This document shows, piece by piece, positions 31,601 to 40,655 of a DNA stretch of 64,000 nucleotides; position 1 is the stretch's first letter, and every line of letters starts with the position of its first letter. The notes under the pieces are model-generated. The model saw nothing but the letters and a program-made list of their open reading frames with translations, ran no database searches and was not told the DNA's origin. This DNA is from Selenomonadales bacterium (GTDB taxonomy: Bacteria; Bacillota; Negativicutes; Selenomonadales; Selenomonadaceae). The DNA is taken from NCBI GenBank assembly GCA_900769615.1, contig CAAGHH010000026.1:1-64000 (forward strand), given 5' to 3'. The position numbers and the translations under genes are program-made.

Positions 31601-34272
31601 TGGCCAAGGGGCAGAAAATAGACGAACTGTATATTTCACTGGGCTTGGACATTGCCCGTCTGCAGCTGGATTTCGACACGGCAGGAAGAACGGTCAGCCA
31701 GACCATGGCACGGCTTAACAGTGAGAGCAAACAGCTCACATTGAAAACGGACATCGACCTCACCAAGCTGGAAGGCGCCGGCAAGGAACTCGACCAACTG
31801 AAAATCAAGTACCAGGCCATCAATCAGCAGTTGGATATTCAGCGACAGAAGGAACAAATCCTTGCAACTGTGGTAAAAGATGCTCACAAGACCAGTGGCG
31901 AGGATAGCGGTCTTACCAGGCAGGCTGAAACCAATCTCCTGAAACAGCAGAAAGCCATCGCCCAGATGGAAGCTGAAATGCGCAGACTGACTGTACAGAT
32001 TAAGGCGGCAGGAGGTAATGCCACTACATTTGGTCAGCGGATGTCAGACAGTATTGGGCAGGCCAAGGCAGGGCTTGGGAGTCTATCCAGCGGTTTTAAT
32101 CTGCTCAGTGCCAAGATGGCGGCAGTGCTTGCCATTGCTACCACGGGAGCTGGACTGTTCAATATTACCCAAAGTGCCATGGAAAGTGGGGAGAGCCTGT
32201 ACAAGCTCACGCAAAGGTTCCATACATCAAGTGCCGAGGCGGCAAAACTGAACCGTGTATTTGCTATGGTGGGCGTGAATGTCCAGTCTATCACGCCGCT
32301 TATGGCAAGGCTGGACAAGCAGATACTATCGGCAGGGGAGAGCGGGAACAGCACCACGCAGTCATTGACCAAATTTGGCGTATCGCTGACGGATGGTAGT
32401 GGTGCTTTGAAGTCCATGAGCGATCAGCTGGGGGAACTTGCCAGGGGCTATCGTACGGCGGCAGATGCTGGCGAAGAAGAAGCCTATGTGGCGGAAGTGC
32501 TGGGCGCAAGAGGAGCAGGGCTTGTTCCTGTCCTTGAGCAGTACACCGAGTTGATGGAAATCTCATCCAATATCAAGACCACCGGACTTTTAGACCCAGA
32601 ACAGGCACACAAGACCTATCTCAAGTGGAAGGAAATGGAGATGGAGGCAGGTCAGCTGAAAACCGCCTTCGGAGCTGCCCTGCTTCCCGTGGCTGAAGAA
32701 TTGATGCCGGACATCATTGAAGACTTCAAGGGGCTTATCGATTCCATCCGTACCAACAAGGACGATATCAAAGAACTAGCAGTTACAGTCGGTGAGTTTG
32801 CTAAAACGTCAGTCGACCTTTTAGGTGGTGTGGCGGACGCTCTGGAAGCTATCGGCATCAATGGCAAAACTACACAGGAGGCACTCAGCAATGTTGGAAC
32901 CTATGCCCGTCATGGCGGTGTAGGCACAACGGTGCAGGGGGCACTGCTGGGGGCTGGTGTGGGCTTTATGGTCGGCGGACCCGTTGGTGCCGGTATTGGC
33001 GCAGGTGTGGGTGCGCTGGGTACCTATGAACTTGCCACGCACACCGACAAGTTCAAGGAATGGCAAGCCGAGGATGCAGCGCTCAAGGAAGAAAAGAAAG
33101 CTGCCCGTGAAGCCGAAGAAGCCATCCGCAAGAACAGTGAAGCCAAAAGGGAAAATGCCAGCGCCTCAAGACAAGCGGCACTTGCGGCAGAGAAAATGAG
33201 TCAGGCTAATGCCGAACTGAAGGATGCCATGGCAAATCTTAGCCGTAGCGACCTGGAAAAATCTCTGGCGGGTATTAACAAGGAAATAGAGAAGTTTCAG
33301 CAGGCAGGGGCAAGCCAAGGGTTCATTGATGAGTACAAAGCCGCCAAACAGGCACAAATCTATGAAGACTTTCAGCACAATGTCGTAGATAAGACGCAGG
33401 AAATCTATCGCTCGGATTTAGCCAATCAGCTGGCCAATATTGACCGTGAAGCTGAAGCCTATCGGAAGAAGGGATTGGACGAGGTCAGTGCTACTCAGTG
33501 GGCTGCAGCCAGCAAGGCAAAAGTCCGTCAGCAGTTTGAAAATGAGGTGGCTTCCCGTATAGATTCCATCTGGCAGGACAGTCTCCGCAACAGGCTGGAT
33601 GAAATCGAACGGGAGAAAAAGGCCTGGCAGCAAAAAGGTGTAGACGAGGTCAAGGCAACTCAGTGGGCAGAAAAAGCCAAGGCCGATGCCAGACGGGATG
33701 CCGCTCTGGAAACCCTGCGCTCACAGAAGGAAGAACTTGAGGCATTCCGGCAGGGTGGCAAGATTGGGCTGTTAAAGAAACTTCGTGAAGAAGCCGGTCT
33801 GACCGCTGAAGATTTACGCTTTACTCCGGCAGAACTGGAAAAATTTCAGGCGGCAAGAAAAGAAGCAGCAGATAATCTTCTGCCGCAGTTTGCCGTCAAT
33901 CCTCACTGGGAGCAGGATGTAGGACGGCAGGACATGGCGGACACGCTGGCACAAATTCGCGCCAGCTTTCAGGGAACACCAGAACAGCTGGCAAGGCTGG
34001 ATGGAATCAGCATAACCGCTGAAAGTGCGGACCGGCTGGCAGGTGCCATCAGCGACAATATGGCAGGGGCAATGGAACGGCTCAATCAGCCACAGGCTAC
34101 GGGTGAAGGCAACCAGACCATCAACCATGCGCCGACTGTAAATGTTTCGGTGAACATTGATACTGCCGTTACCGAGGACAGCGAGAGCATGAGCCGACTT
34201 GCCGACCATGTAGCAGATAAGATAACGCCTGTCGTGGAGCAGGCATTGGGGAGTGGTGAACTTGCATATTGA
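31600..34272 (+). CDS. Tape measure protein
   Basis: 890 residues, by far the longest tail gene. It has long coiled coils (about 1-130 and 480-760), hydrophobic glycine-rich segments (VGFMVGGPVGAGIGAGVGALG near 450-470), and Ala/Lys/Glu-rich helices with repeats of YRKKGLDEVSATQWAAASKAK-like units. It sets tail length and helps DNA injection. The frame is open throughout, and it directly follows the chaperone genes as expected. Confidence 0.93.
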   Translation: MAKGQKIDELYISLGLDIARLQLDFDTAGRTVSQTMARLNSESKQLTLKTDIDLTKLEGAGKELDQLKIKYQAINQQLDIQRQKEQILATVVKDAHKTSGEDSGLTRQAETNLLKQQKAIAQMEAEMRRLTVQIKAAGGNATTFGQRMSDSIGQAKAGLGSLSSGFNLLSAKMAAVLAIATTGAGLFNITQSAMESGESLYKLTQRFHTSSAEAAKLNRVFAMVGVNVQSITPLMARLDKQILSAGESGNSTTQSLTKFGVSLTDGSGALKSMSDQLGELARGYRTAADAGEEEAYVAEVLGARGAGLVPVLEQYTELMEISSNIKTTGLLDPEQAHKTYLKWKEMEMEAGQLKTAFGAALLPVAEELMPDIIEDFKGLIDSIRTNKDDIKELAVTVGEFAKTSVDLLGGVADALEAIGINGKTTQEALSNVGTYARHGGVGTTVQGALLGAGVGFMVGGPVGAGIGAGVGALGTYELATHTDKFKEWQAEDAALKEEKKAAREAEEAIRKNSEAKRENASASRQAALAAEKMSQANAELKDAMANLSRSDLEKSLAGINKEIEKFQQAGASQGFIDEYKAAKQAQIYEDFQHNVVDKTQEIYRSDLANQLANIDREAEAYRKKGLDEVSATQWAAASKAKVRQQFENEVASRIDSIWQDSLRNRLDEIEREKKAWQQKGVDEVKATQWAEKAKADARRDAALETLRSQKEELEAFRQGGKIGLLKKLREEAGLTAEDLRFTPAELEKFQAARKEAADNLLPQFAVNPHWEQDVGRQDMADTLAQIRASFQGTPEQLARLDGISITAESADRLAGAISDNMAGAMERLNQPQATGEGNQTINHAPTVNVSVNIDTAVTEDSESMSRLADHVADKITPVVEQALGSGELAY

Positions 34273-34594
34273 GATTGATGGCCATCGCTCGTTATCCGTG
34301 GAGGGCTGGAAAGTTCTGCCGGATGATCGCCAGCAGACAATGGAAGTCCTCGGCGGCACGGTGGTGCAGGACTTCGGTCATTTGGAGAGCGGCGACAAGT
34401 ACAGCTGTACGGCAGATTTTCTTAGACATGACTGGGAGGCGGTGAGGAAAATCTGGAATAATCGTACCCTCGTCAATGTCAGGGACGAGGCGGGTATTAT
34501 CCATACGAAGATGCGTGTGGTGGTGAAGGGCTACAGCTACGTCAACCACTTCCCACGCTGTTATAAAGTGAATCTGGAATTTTGGAGGGTTTAA
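34262..34594 (+). CDS. Small tail-associated protein of unknown function
   Basis: TTG 34262 is the best start (GGGGAG 8 bases upstream, inside the tape measure end), giving 110 residues MHIEIDGHRSLSVEGWKVLPDD. It is beta-rich, with DKYSCTADFLRHDW and HFPRCYKVNLEFWRV at the end. Genes in this position often encode distal tail or baseplate parts, but no family is recognised. Confidence 0.6.
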   Translation: MHIEIDGHRSLSVEGWKVLPDDRQQTMEVLGGTVVQDFGHLESGDKYSCTADFLRHDWEAVRKIWNNRTLVNVRDEAGIIHTKMRVVVKGYSYVNHFPRCYKVNLEFWRV

Positions 34595-34597
34595 CAA

Positions 34598-35014
34598 ATG
34601 GCAAATCAGTTGCATATCTATACGAACAATCCCACGGCAGGCAAGACAGACGGCACGGAGGCTTCAAGCGGTACGGGACTTACTCCCATTTCCGTCACCT
34701 TAGATGCCAGCAAGGCAGAATCGGCGGCGGTGAAATGCGCTGTCAGATGTGATGGGGGTTACAAGATTGATGGTGGGGTGACGGTCAGCCTGAAAGGCAC
34801 GAGTTCAGCCAAGTGGAAATTGGCAAAAGACGGTGATTTTGTCGATAGTAAAGCGGCTTTAGATGGTGCAATCTGGCAGGATAAAATCGCCCTTACGGAT
34901 GTAGTGGATGGCAATGTTATCTTTTGGGCCAAGGTCATGAGTTCGAAGGACGAACCACCACAGAAGGATACCAGCGTCAGCATCGAAGCTGTGGGAAAGG
35001 TCGTGGTGGCATAA
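34598..35014 (+). CDS. Virion-type beta-sandwich protein, unknown role
   Basis: 138 residues, GGAGGG upstream. A low-complexity polar start (NNPTAGKTDGTEASSGTG) is followed by GYKIDGGVTVSLKGTSSAKWKLAKDG and regular strands (VDGNVIFWAKVMSS; SVSIEAVGKVVVA). It could be a tail decoration or baseplate protein, judging only by pattern and position. Confidence 0.55.
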   Translation: MANQLHIYTNNPTAGKTDGTEASSGTGLTPISVTLDASKAESAAVKCAVRCDGGYKIDGGVTVSLKGTSSAKWKLAKDGDFVDSKAALDGAIWQDKIALTDVVDGNVIFWAKVMSSKDEPPQKDTSVSIEAVGKVVVA

Positions 35015-35026
35015 GGGGGGAGACTG

Positions 35027-35913
35027 ATGAGATACATGAATTCGGGCTATGTATCCTGGCTGGAGAGAAATACTTCATTGGCCGTACAGGAAGAGACAGG
35101 CAATCCTTATGCCAAGGCTTCTTTTTATGTAACGAAGGAAAAGACATGCGTTTACCGTCTGAATCTGGAGAAGGAACTGTACATCAAAGCCTCGCTTTGG
35201 CTTTACAGTACTTCAAGCACCTACACGAGCTGCTATATCGGTGCAGGGACAGGATATTTTTCAGGGTGGTTTTCAACAAACGTGATTCTGACAAATGGAA
35301 GGCCGGGTATGCTAACAGTGCTTGGAACATAGGCTGCAATGTAGTCGGGGAGGCTGAAGTAAAAGACAACGCTCTCAACGAAATCCTGCTTCACTTTGAT
35401 GGAGAAAAAATCAAAGCCTTTGTCAATGACACTTGCGTCCTTGATAGAAGTTGGACGAACAAAGACATAGATTTGGTTATCTTTTCAGACGAAGGTAAGG
35501 GTCACTGGTCGAATTTGATTATATCTGACGAGCCGATAGATATCCGTGAACACGTTATCGAACTTCCTGTAACGTTGGCAGATGTGACCATGGCAGAACA
35601 GGAGGACGGCGGATACTCGTCAAACAAGGCAGGGCAGATTTTGCAGTATGTTCTGGATGCGGAAACGCTTATAAAGAAATATGGTGAGGATTCACTGGTT
35701 ACGGGTATCGGCTTTCAGGCAGAAAAGGCATATAGGAATGGTGATTTGCTGACCAGACTCGAAGAATATCTGCAAGCAGAAGATGGCACGGAGCAGAATA
35801 TTGGCAGCATGTCACTGCCTACAACTGACGGCCAGGTCATTTTGGGGTTGCCGGCAGAGGATATTACGTTGGCAGATATGGCAGATAAAAAGCTGGGATA
35901 CAGGTCATCATGA
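35027..35913 (+). pseudogene. LamG-like phage tail protein, -1 frameshift in a T-run
   Basis: The first frame (MRYMNSGYVSWLERNTSLAV) reads a jelly-roll-like region up to CYIGAGTGYF, then terminates at 35332. The second frame continues with FFRVVFNKRDSDKWKAGYAN, LLHFDGEKIKAFVNDTCVLD and WSNLIISDEP, a concanavalin/LamG-like pattern, and ends LGYRSS. Adding one T to the five at 35257-35261 joins them into ~295 residues. It may bind cell-surface glycans. Either true decay or a homopolymer error; a programmed slip is less likely as there is no canonical heptamer. Confidence 0.75.
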
Positions 35914-38003
35914 GCATTGAAATAAAAGGTTTACATCCTGTTGCCACAGCCATAATTGCAGGCAGCATAGCGTTTAAGCCACAGAAAATACTTGTCAGTA
36001 TTATACAGCCAGAACACATAGTTACTGCCACGGCAGATACGGAAAGGAAACTGGCTGCTGAGGATAAAGCACAGGCTGACGGCAAGCGAAATGTCATCAG
36101 AAATAATTGTGTCATGGCAGACACAATGCGCTGGGAATGCAGCTATGAAACGGTCGATGCTGAAATGTGCCGCTGTCTTGGTGTATCGGTTCATGGAGTA
36201 GCGGATTCATCAAGAGAGATGGTGTGTACCAATGAGGTGATGGCAGATACCTGTCGGCAGGTCACTTCTGCTCTGCAGGGAGCAAGTGTCAATACGCTTC
36301 GTGAAATCTATGCTGATGAGCAGACTGTGGCGGGGGCTGTTCGGATTCTGGCAAGGGAGAATTCTCTGGCGGCAGATGTAGTGCGAAATTTGCAGGCAAC
36401 ACAGGCAGGAATGACAAAAGCTGCGCGGTATGTTTCCAAGACTGAATCTGCCACGCAAAACTTCACAAGACAGGTGGTAAAGTCTGAAACGGCCATTGCC
36501 ACGACCGAGCGCGATTTGTCCAAATGGGAAGTTGCCTGTGGGGATACCAGCACTATCCTGCCCTACCATTTTGCCATAGATGCCAATAAGGAATCAGAAG
36601 GTGGTGGTGACGTAGATGATATTCCTCAGCAGAATATCATCTACGTCCAATCGGTCACCCTTTCCCTCAACGAGCGAACACTTGCTGACACGTTCCAAAT
36701 GGAAACAACCAGCCCACTGGATATCGAATCGGCTGTGCAGGGCAGGCTCCTGGATTTTGATTGCAATTTTCAAGTAGAAGAAACCAGTCAGCAGGGCATC
36801 TTGCAGACAGTAAAAGGGATGTACCCCTTAGACCGTCTGCTCTATATGCCCATCAATATTGAGGTAGTGGAGGCTAACTGCTCCTACTATGCCCGCAAAA
36901 TCGCTGATGCCTTGGGACTGTCACTGGATTTACGGATTGAAGATTTCACTCCCTCGCAGGATTACAGTTTGTCGGGCATGACCTATCAGGACTTCATCTC
37001 ATCACTCTTTTCCTGGACGAGCAGATTACCACAAAGACAGATTAATGTGTTCATTCGTGGCAGAATGCTGCATATTATTCAGCGTGGCCATGAGGATCAG
37101 GTGACAGACATTACAGCATGGCCACACACGATGCCGACCATTAACCGCAAACTCATCCGTTCGGTTTGGGACAGCGCCACCACGGAAAGCTGGGACAGAG
37201 CAAGGAGCGATAAGGATTATGAGCCGCAGCCCTTCACTGGCACCATCGGCATTGAGGGAATTACCCGTCACTATCTTAACGGACTACTTACGGAGGAAGA
37301 AACAAATGGCAGCATTACAGAATATTCCTATGATGATCAGTACCTTACGGAAAAGCGGACGCATAACCCGGACGGCTCTACGGTGCAGACCACATATACA
37401 TACGCCAAGACGGCTAATGACATTTACCTTTTCAAAGAAACGGAGAAAACCACGGACGCAACACAAAAAGAGGGTGAAACGTCCCATGACCGCAACGATT
37501 GGACGGACTGGCTCAACGAGAATTTCTCCACGAGGATAACCTACCATGCGCCAATCGGCTACGGCTGGTATTCCACCACGGTGTATGAAGATGGAGAGTT
37601 TCAGGGAAGTTCCATCTCGCAGGGCAAGCCCGGAGGCAAATCCAGTCAGTTTACCATCAACGAGTGGAACCGGAGTCTGGGGAGCGACTATGATTTTGAT
37701 GATGACGAAGATGACAAATTCAAGGGACAGGCGCTTTTCGATACGGAATTTCCCGTGACAGGAGATGATTTCCTACGGGAGCTTACCCATGAGATTGAGT
37801 GGCTGAACCGTAAGCGGCAGGAAGAAGTCAGTCTGGATATCGTAAGCCCGGTAATAAAAGGGCATGCAACGATACGGCATATTCTGGATTTTACGGAACG
37901 CATCAGGCTGGACGATAAGGAGTATTTTCTGGTGAGCAATCAGGTGAAGCTCACAACCAGAAGTCTGCGACAGAGCATTAGACTGGTGAGGTGGTACGGA
38001 TGA
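35910..38003 (+). CDS. Large tail/baseplate protein with N-terminal short repeats
   Basis: 697 residues. Residues about 38-215 consist of roughly twelve copies of a 13-15-residue unit centred on ADTxR.V (for example VMADTCRQVTSAL). The C-terminal ~470 residues look like a phage tail hub (YVQSVTLSLNERTLADTFQMET; RLLDFDCNFQVEETSQQG; later VSLDIVSPVIKG and YFLVSNQVKLTTRSLRQSIRLVRW), as in prophage endopeptidase/baseplate proteins. It overlaps the preceding and following genes by 4 bases. Confidence 0.72.
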   Translation: MSIEIKGLHPVATAIIAGSIAFKPQKILVSIIQPEHIVTATADTERKLAAEDKAQADGKRNVIRNNCVMADTMRWECSYETVDAEMCRCLGVSVHGVADSSREMVCTNEVMADTCRQVTSALQGASVNTLREIYADEQTVAGAVRILARENSLAADVVRNLQATQAGMTKAARYVSKTESATQNFTRQVVKSETAIATTERDLSKWEVACGDTSTILPYHFAIDANKESEGGGDVDDIPQQNIIYVQSVTLSLNERTLADTFQMETTSPLDIESAVQGRLLDFDCNFQVEETSQQGILQTVKGMYPLDRLLYMPINIEVVEANCSYYARKIADALGLSLDLRIEDFTPSQDYSLSGMTYQDFISSLFSWTSRLPQRQINVFIRGRMLHIIQRGHEDQVTDITAWPHTMPTINRKLIRSVWDSATTESWDRARSDKDYEPQPFTGTIGIEGITRHYLNGLLTEEETNGSITEYSYDDQYLTEKRTHNPDGSTVQTTYTYAKTANDIYLFKETEKTTDATQKEGETSHDRNDWTDWLNENFSTRITYHAPIGYGWYSTTVYEDGEFQGSSISQGKPGGKSSQFTINEWNRSLGSDYDFDDDEDDKFKGQALFDTEFPVTGDDFLRELTHEIEWLNRKRQEEVSLDIVSPVIKGHATIRHILDFTERIRLDDKEYFLVSNQVKLTTRSLRQSIRLVRWYG

Positions 38004-38218
38004 ACGGGGTAGATGGTCTGGCAAGAGCAGTCAGAAGAGTGGCCAATTCCCATAAAGGCATGGGGCAGGCGCAGAGGGGCATTATCCAAGGAGATAAAGT
38101 GTGCATCGGTAACCGGCCCTATCCCTTTACGGTGGCAGTGGAATGTCATACGGAAACGGGGAGTGCCGTTTGGGTGCAGCTGACGAAAACTGGTCGCGCT
38201 GTTATCGTAGGAGCGTGA
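38000..38218 (+). CDS. Small tail-region protein (72 aa)
   Basis: ATG 38000 overlaps the upstream TGA and has GAGGTGG before it. MNGVDGLARAVRRVANSHKGM is helical; GDKVCIGNRPYPFTVAVECH and VWVQLTKTGRAVIVGA form a small beta domain. Such short proteins with an OB-like pattern are found near phage baseplate genes. Function unknown. Confidence 0.6.
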   Translation: MNGVDGLARAVRRVANSHKGMGQAQRGIIQGDKVCIGNRPYPFTVAVECHTETGSAVWVQLTKTGRAVIVGA

Positions 38219-38222
38219 TGAA

Positions 38223-39389
38223 ATGCAGCGGGCAATAGTAACAGCGGTGAGCGGCAGCCGCATTTGCGCCAATGGTAGGTGGCTGACAGCAATAGGCAAC
38301 AAATCATTTCATCCCGGTGATGTTGTCTGGACAGACGGCAGATGTATCTATGGTAACAGTTTTGAGGCTGGGGGGACTGCTCCTGTTATCAGCCCTAGTG
38401 AGTCCTATGTACCGCTTCTAATGTGGGACGGCACAAGAGCAGTTTATCATAAGGGAAAGATAACAAAGTATGCGAAAGGACAGCAACATACGCTGATGGC
38501 GAGCCGTGGGAGTTCATTTACATTTGCCGATGGCAAGATTCTGGATTTGCATTTGGATGAGCAAGGTAATCAATATGCATTACAAGGGGGCGAATATAGG
38601 TATCATGACATTGGCGATGGCGAGAGCTTCGAAGACCAGCTCGGTCAGCCTGGCGTTGCCATAAATGGGCAGATGGAATATTCCATAGACCTGAGTGGTT
38701 ACAGCAACTTTTGCTATGATTACGCTTACGAGGAGGCAACCGTCATTGAAACGCCTCTTTCAGGTGTAGACGATGTAATAAACAGGGTATATTTGAACTC
38801 TTGTGCTTTAGTCAACGGCTGGTATGAATCAGAAGATTCCTATTGCTATCTTCTGGACTGTTATGCTAAAGGATTTCACATTGATGCTATAAATTACCGG
38901 GGAGAAGGAGAAGCTGACTGGGGATTCTTTGTGGATTTCGATTCATATCTATGGGTGATGGTGACTCCCAAGAGCGTTCGGCCTTTGTGGGCAAGTACAG
39001 TAAGGGATGTAGATGAGCATGATAATGTACTTCATATCGAGCGTGACAGATACCGCATTTTTACAGGCAGCTTTACGTTACCACTTCCGGACGGATATTA
39101 CATAATGGGTATAAAAGGTTTGCCGGAAAGTACGCTCACAGAATATAGTTGGTGGAAGATATTTTCAGGAAAGCTTTACACGCCACAAAAGCAACTGCTT
39201 TGTGAATCATATTTTGATTTGAGCAAGCCTATACGGATAGGGAAACTCAATAAGAGAAAATGGTTAATAACCGAGGGGAATACGCTTAATTTACTCAAAG
39301 GTGGCAGGAAGGATGTTCTGTCATACGATGTGCGTAACAGCCGTTTACACCCTATGAAAAATAAAGCGAAATGGATGAAGGGGGAATGA
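38223..39389 (+). CDS. Putative tail-tip or receptor-binding protein
   Basis: 388 residues, last structural gene before the holin. It is rich in beta strands and aromatic residues (GRWLTAIGNKSFHPGDVVWTDGR; NGWYESEDSYCYLLDCYAKGF; WGFFVDFDSYLWVMV), with a basic end (NKAKWMKGE). Its less G+C-rich middle (about 38,700-39,350) compared with neighbours suggests exchange, as often seen in host-range genes. No known domain is recognised; the role is inferred from position. Confidence 0.5.
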   Translation: MQRAIVTAVSGSRICANGRWLTAIGNKSFHPGDVVWTDGRCIYGNSFEAGGTAPVISPSESYVPLLMWDGTRAVYHKGKITKYAKGQQHTLMASRGSSFTFADGKILDLHLDEQGNQYALQGGEYRYHDIGDGESFEDQLGQPGVAINGQMEYSIDLSGYSNFCYDYAYEEATVIETPLSGVDDVINRVYLNSCALVNGWYESEDSYCYLLDCYAKGFHIDAINYRGEGEADWGFFVDFDSYLWVMVTPKSVRPLWASTVRDVDEHDNVLHIERDRYRIFTGSFTLPLPDGYYIMGIKGLPESTLTEYSWWKIFSGKLYTPQKQLLCESYFDLSKPIRIGKLNKRKWLITEGNTLNLLKGGRKDVLSYDVRNSRLHPMKNKAKWMKGE

Positions 39390-39392
39390 TTT

Positions 39393-39785
39393 ATGGATGC
39401 ATTTTTAGATATCAGATGCTGGGCAGCAGGAGCTGGAGCTGCTCTTGGGGAGTATCTTGGCAGTTTTGATAGCCTGCTTTATGCCTTGGTAGCCTTTATC
39501 GTGACGGACTACATCACTGGAGTGCTCTGTGCCATAGTGGAAAAACGGCTGTCCAGTTCCGTAGGCTTTCGTGGCATCTGCCAGAAGGTCTTCATCATGG
39601 CCTTGGTCGGCGTGGCAAATGTGTTGGATGTCCATATGGTAGGTGGTGGCTGTGTCCTGCGGACGGCGGTCATCTTCTTCTACTGCGCCAATGAGGGGAT
39701 TTCCATTGTGGAAAATGCTGCGAGGATTGGTCTGCCCGTGCCGGAGAAACTGACAGAGGTTATGAAACAGCTGAAGAACAAGTAA
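39393..39785 (+). CDS. Holin (phi LC3/TcdE-type, phage_holin_4)
   Basis: 130 residues with about three membrane segments (YALVAFIVTDYITGVLCAIV; VFIMALVGVANVLDVHMVG; AVIFFYCANEGISIVENAA). The DYITG and NEGISIVENA motifs are typical of toxin-secretion/lysis holins of Firmicutes phages. It would release the amidase encoded at 18638. Confidence 0.9.
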   Translation: MDAFLDIRCWAAGAGAALGEYLGSFDSLLYALVAFIVTDYITGVLCAIVEKRLSSSVGFRGICQKVFIMALVGVANVLDVHMVGGGCVLRTAVIFFYCANEGISIVENAARIGLPVPEKLTEVMKQLKNK

Positions 39786-39802
39786 ATAACGGATAAGTCA
39801 TT

Positions 39803-39839
39803 GCCTAGTGGGAGAAGTCCTGCTGGGCTTATTTTTTTT
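39803..39839 (+). terminator. Terminator of the late operon
   Basis: An 11-bp stem with G-U pairs (39803-39813 / 39818-39828, loop GAAG) is followed by TTATTTTTTTT. It ends the structural and lysis operon. The following ~95 bases up to 39933 hold no gene I can support. Confidence 0.88.
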
Positions 39840-39933
39840 GCTAAAAATCACTATTTCTGTCCTTTCAATGGTAAGAGAACAGATTTTTTCGGCAAAATGC
39901 TGCTTTCTTCTCTTTAAGAAAGTAGCGGGGGCT

Positions 39934-39990
39934 GGTGACCAAGATTGCACTTTTTGTCCTCTTACATATGAGGGGATTGATTTTTCCGGC
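39934..39990 (+). promoter_or_regulatory. Dispersed element A, copy 3 of 3
   Basis: GGTGACCAAG (39934) and GTCCTCTTACATATGAGGGG (from 39956) again stand 22 bases apart, followed by ATTGATTTTTCC. It precedes the recombinase operon beginning at 40071. The resemblance to copy 2 extends over more than 55 bases. Confidence 0.65.
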
Positions 39991-40070
39991 TATAAGCAGG
40001 GAATACCCATCTAGAAATTTTGCATTGGTGGTTCAAGTTTGCGCCACTATCTAAAAGCGGAGGTCGAGTG

Positions 40071-40445
40071 ATGACAGAAAAACAGCAAGAAGAAATCAAG
40101 ACTATGAGACAGGCGGGGCTGGGGTATAAGAAGATAGCCGCAGCAATGTCCTTGTCGGCGAATACCATCAAATCCTATTGCATTAGGAATAAACTAAAGG
40201 CAGGTAATGGGCAGATGGTTTGTTGGGAATGTGGTCAGCCCATTACGCAACCAGCAGGCCAGAAGGGGAAGAAGTTCTGTTCCGATACTTGCCGTATCAA
40301 ATGGTGGAATCATCATACTTATATGATGAAAGCTAATGCTGTCTGTGCTCACTGCGGTAAGGCATTCCATGGCAGGGCTGGCAGAAAGTATTGCTCCCAC
40401 TCCTGCTACATAGCAGAAAGGTTTGGTGAATCCCATGTCTCATGA
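40071..40445 (+). CDS. HTH and zinc-ribbon regulator of the recombinase operon
   Basis: 124 residues from ATG 40071 (GGAGG 7 bases upstream). An N-terminal HTH (MRQAGLGYKKIAAAMSLSANTIKSYC) is followed by two Cys4 zinc ribbons (CWECG...FCSDTC and CAHCG...YCSHSC). This architecture recurs just upstream of paired serine recombinases in Firmicutes prophages and conjugative elements. Likely a regulator of integration or excision (inference). Confidence 0.75.
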   Translation: MTEKQQEEIKTMRQAGLGYKKIAAAMSLSANTIKSYCIRNKLKAGNGQMVCWECGQPITQPAGQKGKKFCSDTCRIKWWNHHTYMMKANAVCAHCGKAFHGRAGRKYCSHSCYIAERFGESHVS

Positions 40446-40611
40446 TTTGGCTATGAAGGAAGCTGAGTATCAATCTGCCATGTTGCTGTTCAAGGGATGG
40501 CTGGAGCAGGGTATCATCACGAAGGCCGATTATGCAAAGGCAGAGGAGCTGATGCGCGAAAAATATCATCCGCTTTTGGGTACATTATTCTCGGACATAG
40601 CGTTGACTTAA
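40435..40611 (+). CDS. Small SHOCT-like protein
   Basis: 58 residues, beginning MSHDLAMKEAEYQSAMLLFKGW. The C-terminal WLEQGIITKADYAKAEELMREKY is a SHOCT-type short C-terminal helix-pair motif. The start is uncertain (GTG 40426 is also possible). It overlaps the upstream gene and precedes the recombinases, with which it is usually found. Function unknown. Confidence 0.65.
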   Translation: MSHDLAMKEAEYQSAMLLFKGWLEQGIITKADYAKAEELMREKYHPLLGTLFSDIALT

Positions 40612-40655
40612 GTCGCTGATAGAGTGATATATAGTAGGGAAAGGAGGGGAAGACC

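Noticed and set aside
35257..35270. Programmed frameshift in the LamG-like tail gene
   Set aside because: The T-run is not an X_XXY_YYZ heptamer in the right phase and no downstream stem is evident, so a simple indel is preferred.
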